Below are positions 25,061 to 33,206 of a stretch of 64,000 nucleotides of DNA, in pieces. A program made the position numbers and the translations under genes. Position 1 is the stretch's first letter; each line of letters begins with the position of its first letter. Below the pieces are notes generated by a model. The model ran no database searches. It had not been told where the DNA came from and saw only the letters and a list, made by a program, of their open reading frames with translations. Source of the DNA: Amycolatopsis sp. FDAARGOS 1241 (GTDB lineage Bacteria > Actinomycetota > Actinomycetes > Mycobacteriales > Pseudonocardiaceae); NCBI RefSeq assembly GCF_016889705.1, contig NZ_CP069526.1, forward strand, positions 3,658,001 through 3,722,000, in the 5' to 3' direction.

Positions 25061-26119
25061 ATGGCGTTCTTCAGGGTGGCCAAGCGACGGCAGTGGACTT
25101 TCCTGGACCCGCGTGGCGAGCCGTTCCCGTCGATCGGTGTCGCGCACGCGCACGACACGAATCTGCGTTACGGGCACAACCTGGACATCTGGCGGGAACG
25201 CTACGGCGGCGACCGTGCGAAGTGGCTGCGGGACGGGCTCGGCAAGGACCTGCGCGAGTGGGGTTTCACCACCGTCGGCGCGACAGGGGAGTACATCAGT
25301 GGCACCGGGCTCGGCGTGACGGGCATGGTGGTCGACCTGGGCCACGCGGAGGACCTGCCCGGGGTGGAGGTCGCGGAGGCGGGGTTGCCGTACGTGCAGG
25401 CGTTGCGCGTCGCGGAGATCGAGGCGTGGAACGGCTATCCGGCATTCCGCGATCCCCGCTCGGCGGCGTTCGCCGAGTACTGCGATCACCTCGCGCGCAC
25501 GCTTTGCCGGCCGGACGATCCGCTGCTGCTCGGGTACTTCCTGGTCGACGGGCCGGCCTGGGCGGGCCACCCGACGGGCGCGGGCTGGGCCGGGCCGCTC
25601 GCGGAGATCGCCGAGGCGTACTACGCGACGGCCACCGCGGCGATCCGGCGCCACGACCAGAACCACCTGATCCTCGGCGACCGGTACGGCACGAAAGCGG
25701 GCGCACCGGGCGAAGTGCTCGACGCGGCCGCGAAGCACGTGGACGTGCTGTCGGTGCAGACGTTCCCGAAACCCGGCGGCTTGGCCCAAGCGCTGGAGAC
25801 GATCGAGCGCTGGCACACCCGCACCGGCCTGCCCGTGCTGGTCGCCGACACCGGCAACTGGTGCCCGACGCGCCTGAGCCCGCACCGCACCGGCAGCGCA
25901 GGCGACCAGGCCGAGCGCGCCGAGGGCTACGTCCACACGGCCGAAACCCTTGCCGCGCTGGACTGGTGCCTGGGCTGGCATTGGTGCGCGTACGTGGAGA
26001 ACCCGCAGCGCGGCTGGGGGCTCAAGGACCCGTGGGACGAACCGTACGAAGCGCTCACCGGCCCCGTCGCCGAGACGAACCGGCGCCTCGCCGGCGCCTG
26101 GGCGGCCCGCCGTGCCTGA
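25061..26119 (+). CDS. TIM-barrel glycoside hydrolase-like protein (agarase-related)
   Basis: A 352-aa cytoplasmic protein with no signal peptide. The segment DPRGEPFPSIGVAHAHD, the helix around LRYGHNLDIWRERYGG, and LREWGFTTVGATGE resemble the start of agarase-type (beta/alpha)8 barrels, as does DPLLLGYFLVDGPAW, where the Asp is in the expected catalytic region. The second half has HVDVLSVQTFPKP, LPVLVADTGNWCP and a final GWHWCAYVENPQRGWGLKD. Substrate and reaction are not known. It overlaps the downstream TetR gene by 8 bp, so the two are cotranscribed. Confidence 0.65.
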   Translation: MAFFRVAKRRQWTFLDPRGEPFPSIGVAHAHDTNLRYGHNLDIWRERYGGDRAKWLRDGLGKDLREWGFTTVGATGEYISGTGLGVTGMVVDLGHAEDLPGVEVAEAGLPYVQALRVAEIEAWNGYPAFRDPRSAAFAEYCDHLARTLCRPDDPLLLGYFLVDGPAWAGHPTGAGWAGPLAEIAEAYYATATAAIRRHDQNHLILGDRYGTKAGAPGEVLDAAAKHVDVLSVQTFPKPGGLAQALETIERWHTRTGLPVLVADTGNWCPTRLSPHRTGSAGDQAERAEGYVHTAETLAALDWCLGWHWCAYVENPQRGWGLKDPWDEPYEALTGPVAETNRRLAGAWAARRA

Positions 26120-26672
26120 CGAGACCCGCCGCAACCCGCACGTCCACCGCGCCATCCTCGACGCCGCCTGGGACCTCACCGCCGCCGGCGGCTGGGCCGC
26201 GGTGAGCGTCGACGCGATCGCCGCCCGCGCCGGCGTCGGCAAGCGCACGGTCTACCGCTGGTGGCCGAGCAAGGCGGCCGTCGTGCTGGAGGCGTTCCTC
26301 GACCGGGCGCGCGTGAACCCGGTGATCACCCGCGCCACCACCGCCGAAGGCCTGCTGCGCGCCCACGCCCGCCACTTCGTCGACCTCTACGTGGACACCG
26401 AACTCGGCCGCGTCTTCACCGGCCTGCTCGGAGCCGCCCAGCAGGACCCCGACCTCGCCGCCCGCCTCGGCGAGCACTGGTTCGAGCCCCGGCGCGCGCC
26501 TTTGCGCACCTCCACGGAAGCGGCCCTCCCGCCCGGAACCGACGTGGAGTTGTTGCTGGACTTGGTGTTCGCGCCGCTGCACTACCGGCTGCTCACCGGG
26601 CGCCGTCCGCTCGACCACGCGTATGCGGACGCCGTCGTCACCGCGGTCCTGCTCGGCGGCACCGGGAACTGA
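26112..26672 (+). CDS. TetR/AcrR family regulator
   Basis: A 186-aa regulator starting at GTG 26112 inside the upstream gene. The helix-turn-helix is AAVSVDAIAARAGVGKRTVYRWW followed by PSKAAVVLEAFL. The C-terminal ligand domain (residues 65-186) has LYVDTELGRVFTGLLGAAQQDPDLA and the TetR_C-type end FAPLHYRLLTGRRPLDHAYAD. The overlap and the palindrome at 25036 suggest that it represses its own operon. Confidence 0.9.
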   Translation: MPDETRRNPHVHRAILDAAWDLTAAGGWAAVSVDAIAARAGVGKRTVYRWWPSKAAVVLEAFLDRARVNPVITRATTAEGLLRAHARHFVDLYVDTELGRVFTGLLGAAQQDPDLAARLGEHWFEPRRAPLRTSTEAALPPGTDVELLLDLVFAPLHYRLLTGRRPLDHAYADAVVTAVLLGGTGN

Positions 26673-26722
26673 CGGCGTAGGTTGGCGCTCGAGAACCCGA
26701 TTGCCTGATCGACAGGAGTGAC

Positions 26723-27469
26723 ATGCGCAAGGAGAAGGTGGACGTCCCGGCCGGTGACGGGGTCGCCGACTCGTACCTGGTCGTGCCGGACGGCGGGCCG
26801 CACCCTGGGGTTCTGCTGTTCATGGACGCGTTCGGGTTGCGGCCGCGCATCGAGGAGATGGCGGACCGCATCGCGGAGGCCGGCTACGTCGTGCTCGCGC
26901 CGAACCTGCTCTACCGCGGCGGGCGGTCGCCGCAGTTCGACCTTTCGGGGCTGGGCGATCCGGACAAGCGGGGCGAGATCTTCGGCAAGATCATGCCGCT
27001 GATCCAGGCGCTGGGCACGGACAACGCGATCCAGCGCGACGCCGAGAAGTACCTGGATTTCCTGGCCGCGCAGGAGGGCGTCGCCGCGGGGCCGGTGGTG
27101 ATCACCGGGTACTGCATGGGCGGGACGAACGCGCTGCGGGTGATCGAGGCGTTCCCGGACCGCGTCAAGGCCATCGCGGCCTTCCACGCGGGCGGCGTGG
27201 TCACCGACGGGCCCGACAGCCCGCACCTGGGTGTCGGCTCCATCACCGGCGAGGTGTACTTCGGGCACGCCGACCAGGACCATTCGATGTCGCCCGAGCA
27301 CATCAAGACGCTGGAGGCCGCGCTGGACGAGGCCGGCGTCACCTACCGCTCCGAGGTGTACGAGGGCGCGACCCACGGCTACACCATGTCCGACACCGCC
27401 GCCTACAGCGAAGCCGGCGAGAAGCGGCACTGGGACAACCTGTTCGCGCTGCTGGAACGCGTGAAGTGA
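26723..27469 (+). CDS. Dienelactone hydrolase family protein
   Basis: A 248-aa alpha/beta-hydrolase of the dienelactone hydrolase family. The nucleophile elbow GYCMGG gives Cys131, the family's unusual catalytic cysteine; the other triad residues should be Asp in FGHADQDHSMSP and His in YEGATHGYTM. A strong ribosome-binding site (ACAGGAGTG) precedes ATG 26723. The classical enzyme opens dienelactone in chloroaromatic breakdown, but many members act on other lactones or esters. It is monocistronic and ends at a hairpin terminator. Confidence 0.9.
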   Translation: MRKEKVDVPAGDGVADSYLVVPDGGPHPGVLLFMDAFGLRPRIEEMADRIAEAGYVVLAPNLLYRGGRSPQFDLSGLGDPDKRGEIFGKIMPLIQALGTDNAIQRDAEKYLDFLAAQEGVAAGPVVITGYCMGGTNALRVIEAFPDRVKAIAAFHAGGVVTDGPDSPHLGVGSITGEVYFGHADQDHSMSPEHIKTLEAALDEAGVTYRSEVYEGATHGYTMSDTAAYSEAGEKRHWDNLFALLERVK

Positions 27470-27474
27470 GCCGA

Positions 27475-27507
27475 CGGCGGGGTGGCTCGCGAGGAGCCAC
27501 CCCGCCG
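27475..27507. terminator. Bidirectional hairpin terminator
   Basis: A perfect 14-bp stem (CGGCGGGGTGGCTC and its complement) with a 5-nt loop GCGAG separates two convergent genes. No T tract is present. Confidence 0.8.
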
Positions 27508-27512
27508 CGCGG

Positions 27513-27776
27513 TCAGTCCCGGCTGCGGTGGAACAGCATCCGATAGGCGACGAGGATGATCAGCGCGCCGAGGATGGCCAGGCCCCACGTGCGCAGGTCG
27601 AAGAACGTGCCGAGTTGCACGTGGAAGAGCGTCTTGCCGACCCAGCCGCCCACGAAGGCGCCACCGATGCCGAGCAGGATCGTGATGATGCAGCCGCCGG
27701 GGTCCTTGCCCGGCATGAGCGCCTTCGCGATGAGGCCCGCGATCAGGCCCAGCACGATCCAGCTGATGATTCCCAT
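27513..27776 (-). CDS. GlsB/YeaQ/YmgE-type stress membrane protein
   Basis: An 87-aa hydrophobic protein with three membrane helices. IISWIVLGLIAGLIAKALMPG and the glycine-zipper segment LLGIGGAFVGGWVG are diagnostic for the transglycosylase-associated (GlsB/YeaQ) family. These small envelope proteins are induced by general stress; a molecular role is not established. ATG 27776 is 6 bp after a GGGAGGAC ribosome-binding site. Confidence 0.9.
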   Translation of the reverse strand: MGIISWIVLGLIAGLIAKALMPGKDPGGCIITILLGIGGAFVGGWVGKTLFHVQLGTFFDLRTWGLAILGALIILVAYRMLFHRSRD

Positions 27777-28041
27777 GACTGTCCTCCCGGCCGCGGTGCG
27801 GCGTCGTCCTCCGGCGCGAACCGCGCGTTCGTGAGCGCACAGGATGTCAGGCGCCCGAACGGGTGGCGCGCCGAGTGGTCCCGACGTGAGCTGGATCTCA
27901 TCGCCTCCGCCGCGAGACTCCACAGTGGACCGGACCGCGCTGCGCCGACCTCGCTCGATCGGCAGGCGCGGCGAACATCTGGGATCGTGGAGGGAGAACC
28001 AGTCCGGCCACCGCGAGCACGCCGAAGCAGAGGAGCGGTCC
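27777..28041. promoter_or_regulatory. Divergent intergenic region before the ATP-grasp operon
   Basis: This 265-bp segment must hold the promoters for the GlsB-like gene and the ATP-grasp unit. It includes TCCACAGTGGA (27919-27929), one of several copies of this small palindrome in the window. No clear gene is present. Confidence 0.45.
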
Positions 28042-29283
28042 ATGCCCCAGCCCGCACCGGTCACCAAGAATCCCGACAAAGGGTATCTGGCCGTGCTCGG
28101 CTGGAGTCTCAACGCGGTCGAAGCACTCGATCGCTTCGACCGCCGCTACCTCGTGGTCGCGCCGGACTGGGCCGAGGAGTACTGCGCCGAACACGAAATC
28201 CCCTACCTGCCGTGGAACTTCGAGCGGCTCAACGACCGGTCGATGGAGATCGCCGAAACCCTCAAGCGGGAAGGCGTCGACGTCGCCATCCCGCTGTTCG
28301 AGGAGACGGTGGAGTGGGCCGGCGCGATCAACTCCGTGCTGCTGGACAACCCGCGTCTGTTCGGCCAGGCCATGCTGCTGCGTGACAAGGCACTGATGAA
28401 ACGCCGCGCACAGCTCGGCGGCATCCGCGTCGGGATCTTCGAGGAGGCCCACGCGCGCGACGACGTGGTGCGGTTCCTCAAGCGCGTCAACCAGACGCTG
28501 CTGAAGCTCGACGGGGATCCCAACGATCCGATCCACCTCAAGGCGTTCGACAAGGCCGGCTGCCTGGGCCACCGCGTGATCCGCACGCCCGACGAGATCG
28601 ACATGATCCCGGAGGAGGAATTCCCCGTGCTCATGGAATCCCACCTCGATGGCTGGGAGTTCGCCGTCGAAGCGTGGATCCACCACGGGAAGATCAAGTT
28701 CCTCAACATCTCCGAGTACGTCACGCTGGGGTACTCGGTCCTCGTGCCCGCGACACCGGAACTGGAGCGCTACCGGCCGCAGATCACGGCGCAGATCCAG
28801 AAGCTCGTGAAGACGTTCGACATCGAGTTCGGGTTCGTGCACCCCGAGTACTTCGTGACCAGCGACGGCGAGATGTACTTCGGTGAGGTCGCCTACCGGC
28901 CGCCGGGGTTCAAGGTCTTCGAGCTGCTCGAACGCGCCTACGGGTTCAACGCCTACCAGGGCCTCGCCCTGGCCTTCGACCCGAAGACCACGGAGGAGGA
29001 GATCGACGCGTTCTTCCCGCGCGAGGTCGTGGACGCCTCCGGGGTCGCCGGCTGCTTCGGGGTCTATCCTCGGCGCCGGGTCGTGAGCGAACTGCAGATC
29101 CCCGAGGAGACCGAGGACCACGACTACTACGAGTCCCACGACCTCTCGGCTCCGCTGGAGGAAACGGTGACCAAGCGGACCGCGTTCGGCACCCACTGGG
29201 GACTGCTGTACTTCTTCGGCGACGACGCCTACCGCATGCGCGAGGTGTTGAAGAAGCAGGAAGAGCTCGACTTCTACGTCTGA
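28042..29283 (+). CDS. ATP-grasp domain carboxylate-amine ligase-like protein
   Basis: A 413-aa protein with an ATP-grasp layout. The first 100 residues form a preATP-grasp Rossmann-like domain (YLAVLGWSLNAVEAL). LLRDKALMKRRAQLGG starts the ATP-binding part, FPVLMESHLDGWEFAVEA places Glu199 and GWEFAVE at the nucleotide site, and FGFVHPEYFV with YFGEVAYRPPG (Glu282, Arg286) looks like the Mg2+ and phosphate-binding end. The family joins a carboxylate to an amine or thiol through acyl phosphate. ATG 28042 follows GAGGAGCGG. Only 29 bp separate it from the next gene, a predicted cysteine peptidase, which suggests a joint role. The substrate is unknown. Confidence 0.85.
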   Translation: MPQPAPVTKNPDKGYLAVLGWSLNAVEALDRFDRRYLVVAPDWAEEYCAEHEIPYLPWNFERLNDRSMEIAETLKREGVDVAIPLFEETVEWAGAINSVLLDNPRLFGQAMLLRDKALMKRRAQLGGIRVGIFEEAHARDDVVRFLKRVNQTLLKLDGDPNDPIHLKAFDKAGCLGHRVIRTPDEIDMIPEEEFPVLMESHLDGWEFAVEAWIHHGKIKFLNISEYVTLGYSVLVPATPELERYRPQITAQIQKLVKTFDIEFGFVHPEYFVTSDGEMYFGEVAYRPPGFKVFELLERAYGFNAYQGLALAFDPKTTEEEIDAFFPREVVDASGVAGCFGVYPRRRVVSELQIPEETEDHDYYESHDLSAPLEETVTKRTAFGTHWGLLYFFGDDAYRMREVLKKQEELDFYV

Positions 29284-29312
29284 GCACCCCGCGGGAGATC
29301 CGAGGAACGCCA

Positions 29313-31334
29313 GTGAATCCCACCAGCGACGCCAGGGGTGGCGCCACTCTCGCCAAGCGGCTGGCTTCGCTCGACGACGCCGTCCGGGTGATGGCCGAGA
29401 CCCGGGACTTCGGCAAGCACACGAAGCTGCGCCGGGTGCTGGAGGCGCTGCGGCGCGTGCTGCTGCAGCCCGGCGGTGCCGCCGCCGTCCAGGAGCGGGC
29501 GCAGGCCCTGGAGGAAGCCGGCCTGTACCTGGGCACCGACTGGGCCACGCCGGAGATCCTGCTGCCGGCCCTGGTCGGGCCAGGGCTGCACAGCGGCGAC
29601 GCCGACACGGTCGTGATCGAAGCGACCAGCGAGCTGCGGATGCTCGCGGTCGCGCTGGGTGAGTACGAGCACCCGACGCTGCCGGCCGAGGACGCCCGCG
29701 CGTTCCTCTCGCAGGTGCTCGCGATGAACCTGGAACTGCTGTTCACCCCGCCCACCGAGGCCGAGCGGACGTACGAGGGCCGCACCGCGCAGCTCATCCG
29801 CGCCCTCTTCCGCCACCTCGCCGACAGCATCGGCTACGCGAGCGTGCTGGACAAGCTGGTCGAGGAGATCTGGCGGATCCTGCGCCAGCGCCCGATCCAG
29901 GTCGACCAGGTCCAGTCGCTGATCACCCGGATCGCCGTCTACCGCGGCGACCCCGACGTCGACCTGGGCGCGAAGTCGGGCCAGGGCCTCGACCGGCTCA
30001 TCACCAGCCTGTTCGGGACCACCGAGGCGTGCCGGGAGGATCCGGGTTTCGACGTCTTCCGCTCCCGCCTGGAGGCGATGGACGCCGGCGGCCTGCAGTA
30101 CGAGGCGTCCGGTTTCGCCCGGGCGATGCACGACACCGGGCTGGTTTCGCCCTACCACGCGGAGCTGCTGCGGTTCGTGCGCCACGAGGGCGACTACCTC
30201 GTGGCCGAAGCGCTCGGGCTGTCCGACACCGGCCGCAACTGCCTGCTGCGCTACCGCGATCTCGTGCACCAGCTCATCGAGGAGGCGGTGCACCCGCAGA
30301 CCGCGCAGTGCGTCTACGGGCTCGCGCTGCTGCTCGACCGCGGGATCCTGCACGAGCCCCCGGTGGTGCCCGCGCTGTGGCGCCAGCTGTCGCTCACGCT
30401 CGGGCCGGCCGCGCGCGAGCAGCTGACGTCGGTGTTCGGCGCCGAGCCGGACGCGAAGGCACGGCTGACCGCCGGCGTGCTGTCGATGCTGGGCCTGCCA
30501 CTGGGGGTGGGCCAGGGTGACAACCCGACCTGCCAGTCGGCCCGCGCGCTGTCGATGTGGGCGGCCAACGACCCGGACTACCTGTTGCAGGTCGTCGTGT
30601 GGGCCGCGCGCGACGACGAGATCACGATGCACTTCGAGGGGCAGCCGATCTCGTCGCGCGAGACCGAAGGCGGCGTGGCGCGCACACTGCCGACGGACCT
30701 CGATCCCGTGTCGCTGCTGGTGGTGCCCCACCTCGACCGGATCTACGCCGAGATGGGCCGGCGCTGCGCCGACCGGCCCGGTGACCCGCACCGCTGGGTC
30801 AACCCCGAATTCCACGGCTGGTGGGCCTTCCGCGGGTTCCACATCAACGTCGACGTGGCGACCGGCAACCTGATCGACCTCGACGAGTTCCTGCGCCACT
30901 TCCACGCGAGCTACCACCCGGCCTACAACGGCGACCAGCCGCTGATTCACCCGCAGCCGGCCGGGATCGCCGTCACCGACAGCGCGGCGCGCTACGTCGG
31001 CTGGCACGCGATCACGATCCTGCGGGTCGCGCCGGACCCGCAGGACGTGATGCGCGTGTACTTCTTCAACCCCAACAACGACAGCGGGCAGGACTGGGGC
31101 GCCGGCGTGGTGGTGTCCACCTCGGGCAACGGCGAGCGGTTCGGCGAGGCCTCGCTGCCGTTCGATCAGTTCGCGTCCCGGCTCTACATCTTCCACGTCG
31201 ACCCGCTCGAGCACGGCGAACCCGAGAAGGTGCCCGGCGAGGACGTCGCGCGCATCATCGGCTACATCGAGCGCAGCTGGGGCGTCGACCGGCTGCCCGC
31301 GGGGAGCCCGGAGGCTGGGCCGCCCCCTCACTGA
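29313..31334 (+). CDS. Large protein with predicted papain-like cysteine peptidase/amidase C-terminal domain
   Basis: A 673-aa cytoplasmic protein that I do not recognise as a named family. Residues 1-330 are almost all helical (LAKRLASLDDAVRVMA, LEALRRVLLQPGG). The C-terminal 300 residues contain QGDNPTCQSARALSMWA with Cys407 at the start of a helix, WWAFRGFHINVDVATG, then YVGWHAITILRV (His565) and VYFFNPNNDSGQDWG (Asn586/Asn588). This order, Cys then His then Asn, is that of papain-like or transglutaminase-like enzymes. No signal peptide or membrane helix is seen. The ATP-grasp partner lies immediately upstream. A ligase/protease pair may make and break, or mature, a peptide-like bond. The stop overlaps the convergent SDR gene by 7 bp. 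Confidence 0.75.
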   Translation: MNPTSDARGGATLAKRLASLDDAVRVMAETRDFGKHTKLRRVLEALRRVLLQPGGAAAVQERAQALEEAGLYLGTDWATPEILLPALVGPGLHSGDADTVVIEATSELRMLAVALGEYEHPTLPAEDARAFLSQVLAMNLELLFTPPTEAERTYEGRTAQLIRALFRHLADSIGYASVLDKLVEEIWRILRQRPIQVDQVQSLITRIAVYRGDPDVDLGAKSGQGLDRLITSLFGTTEACREDPGFDVFRSRLEAMDAGGLQYEASGFARAMHDTGLVSPYHAELLRFVRHEGDYLVAEALGLSDTGRNCLLRYRDLVHQLIEEAVHPQTAQCVYGLALLLDRGILHEPPVVPALWRQLSLTLGPAAREQLTSVFGAEPDAKARLTAGVLSMLGLPLGVGQGDNPTCQSARALSMWAANDPDYLLQVVVWAARDDEITMHFEGQPISSRETEGGVARTLPTDLDPVSLLVVPHLDRIYAEMGRRCADRPGDPHRWVNPEFHGWWAFRGFHINVDVATGNLIDLDEFLRHFHASYHPAYNGDQPLIHPQPAGIAVTDSAARYVGWHAITILRVAPDPQDVMRVYFFNPNNDSGQDWGAGVVVSTSGNGERFGEASLPFDQFASRLYIFHVDPLEHGEPEKVPGEDVARIIGYIERSWGVDRLPAGSPEAGPPPH

Positions 31335-32047
31335 GCCAGGTAGCCGCCGTCGACGACGAGCTCCGAACCCGTCACGAAGCTGGATTCGTCACTGGCGAGG
31401 AACAACGCGCCGTTCGCGACCTCCTGCGGGTCGCCGGCACGGCCCATGGGCGTCTGGCCGATCACGAACTCGTTGATCTCCGGGTCCTGTGCTTCGGTGA
31501 GCGGGGTGCGGATGAAGCCGGGGTGCAGTGAGTTGACGCGGATGTTCTCGCGCGCGTAGGTGATCGCCGCGCTCTTCGACATGTTGCGCACCGCGCCCTT
31601 CGTCGCGTGGTAGGCGTGCGCGCCCGCCACCGCCACGCTGCCCCAGATCGACGAGACGTTGATGATCGATCCACCGCCGGTGCGCTGCATGTGCGGCACG
31701 ACCTCGCGCATGCCGAGCCACACGCCGGTCTGGTTGATGGCCACGACCTGCTGCCACGACTCGACCGTGAGCTCGTGCAGCGATTCGTAGGCGATCACGC
31801 CGGCGTTGTTGGCCAGCACGTCGACCCGCCCGTGGCGGCCGGTTACCTCGCCCACGACGCGGGCCCAGTCGGCGTCGCTGGAGACGTCGAGGCGGTGGTA
31901 CTCCACGCCGTCGGCGAACCCGTTCGCCTCGCTGCGGCCGGTGGCGATCACGGTGGCGCCTTCGCGGGCGAAGGTGTCGGCGATGGTGCGGCCGATGCCG
32001 CGGCCGGCGCCGGTGACGAGGGCGACCTTGCCCTGCAGTCGGTTCAT
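31328..32047 (-). CDS. SDR family oxidoreductase (alcohol dehydrogenase)
   Basis: A 239-aa classical short-chain dehydrogenase. The cofactor motif TGAGRGIG is at residues 12-19, LANNAGVIAYES follows, the catalytic Ser is in INVSSIWG and YHATK gives Tyr and Lys. HPGFIRTPLTEAQ and the ending VTGSELVVDGGYLAQ are standard. The motif order suits NAD(P)-dependent oxidation of a secondary alcohol. It diverges from the esterase-BVMO operon across a 212-bp region with a GTGTC/GACAC inverted repeat; oxidation of a cyclic alcohol to the ketone used by the monooxygenase is a natural guess. Confidence 0.9.
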   Translation of the reverse strand: MNRLQGKVALVTGAGRGIGRTIADTFAREGATVIATGRSEANGFADGVEYHRLDVSSDADWARVVGEVTGRHGRVDVLANNAGVIAYESLHELTVESWQQVVAINQTGVWLGMREVVPHMQRTGGGSIINVSSIWGSVAVAGAHAYHATKGAVRNMSKSAAITYARENIRVNSLHPGFIRTPLTEAQDPEINEFVIGQTPMGRAGDPQEVANGALFLASDESSFVTGSELVVDGGYLAQ

Positions 32048-32130
32048 GGTTCCTCGCTCGAAGCTCGAATGGTGTGCACCCAGCTTCGCCCGTCGCGGGG
32101 CGGCCCGGTCGCTCAGTGTGAGACGGCGAT

Positions 32131-32147
32131 GTGTCATTTTGCGACAC
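32131..32147. promoter_or_regulatory. Inverted repeat between divergent catabolic genes
   Basis: GTGTCATTTTGCGACAC has arms GTGTC and GACAC around 7 bp, in the promoter region between the SDR and esterase genes. It resembles the more perfect site at 40846, suggesting a common activator of Fis-type DNA-binding specificity. Confidence 0.5.
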
Positions 32148-32259
32148 CTCGTGGCAGGCGCCGCCGCTGTGGTGATGCTGGGGAAGACCGGCGGCCGGAC
32201 AGGTGCCGGAAACCCCTGCGACCTCGCTGCTGAAGCGGGAATTCCCTCCAGGAGAGCCC

Positions 32260-33177
32260 ATGACAGAGCTCGTGCCACCGCCCGGGCCGACGGATCCGCT
32301 CGCCGAGATCTACGCCGGGTGGGCGGTCGAGATGAACCGCCACCCGGACATGTCGGTGGAGCTGCTGCGGATCGTCTTCGACGACTGGCAGCGCGCGACC
32401 GCGGAGCCCGAAGGCGTGACCTACGCCCACACCGAACTCGGCGGCGTGCCGGGCGTGTTCGTGACACCCGAGGGCGCCGACGGCGACCAGGTGCTGCTGT
32501 TCTTCCACGGTGGCGGGTTCGCCCTCGGTTCCTCGGCCAGTCACCGGAAACTCGCCGGCCACCTCGCGAAAGCCTGTGGTGCCACGGCATTCGTCGCCGA
32601 CTTCCGCCTCGCACCCGAGCACCCGTACCCCGCGGCGCTCGAGGACTGCGTCAAGGCCTTCGACGCACTGGTGGCCCGCGGTCACCGCGTCGCGGACATC
32701 ACCCCGGTCGGCGACAGCGCCGGCGGCAACCTCGCCGTGGCCACCGTGCTGAAGCTGCGCGACCTCGGCCGCCAGCTGCCCTCGCAAGTCATCACGCTCT
32801 CGCCGTGGCTCGACATGGAAAACACCGGCACCACCATCGAGACCAACGACGACACCGACTTCCTCATCGCCCGCGAGGGCCTGCAGGCCAACATCGACCG
32901 CTACCTCAGTGGCGGCGCCGACCCCACCGACCCGCTCGTGAACCCGCTCTACGCCGACCTCTGCGGCTTCCCGCGCCTGTACATCAGCGCTGCGGACACC
33001 GAATCGCTCTACGAGGACAGCGTGCGCTTCCACGCCCTGGCGGCCAAGTGCGGCGTGGACGTCACCTTCGTCGTCGGCGAGGGCATGCAGCACGTCTACC
33101 CGTTCCTGGCGGGCCGCCACCCGCGGGCGGACCAGGAGATCCGGACCATCGCGGACTGGTACCGCGCGGGCCGCTGA
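32260..33177 (+). CDS. HSL-family alpha/beta hydrolase (esterase/lactonase)
   Basis: A 305-aa hormone-sensitive-lipase-type esterase. The oxyanion motif HGGG is at residues 83-86, FRLAPEHPYPAALEDC is typical of the family, and GDSAGG gives Ser153. The Asp should be in YISAADTESLYED and the His in GEGMQHVYPFL. ATG 32260 is preceded by AGGAGAG. As first gene before a Baeyer-Villiger monooxygenase it probably hydrolyses the ester or lactone that the monooxygenase forms, as ChnC does in cyclohexanone degradation. Confidence 0.9.
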   Translation: MTELVPPPGPTDPLAEIYAGWAVEMNRHPDMSVELLRIVFDDWQRATAEPEGVTYAHTELGGVPGVFVTPEGADGDQVLLFFHGGGFALGSSASHRKLAGHLAKACGATAFVADFRLAPEHPYPAALEDCVKAFDALVARGHRVADITPVGDSAGGNLAVATVLKLRDLGRQLPSQVITLSPWLDMENTGTTIETNDDTDFLIAREGLQANIDRYLSGGADPTDPLVNPLYADLCGFPRLYISAADTESLYEDSVRFHALAAKCGVDVTFVVGEGMQHVYPFLAGRHPRADQEIRTIADWYRAGR

Positions 33178-33206
33178 CCTTTTCCACCACGCAAGAAGGG
33201 ACCACC

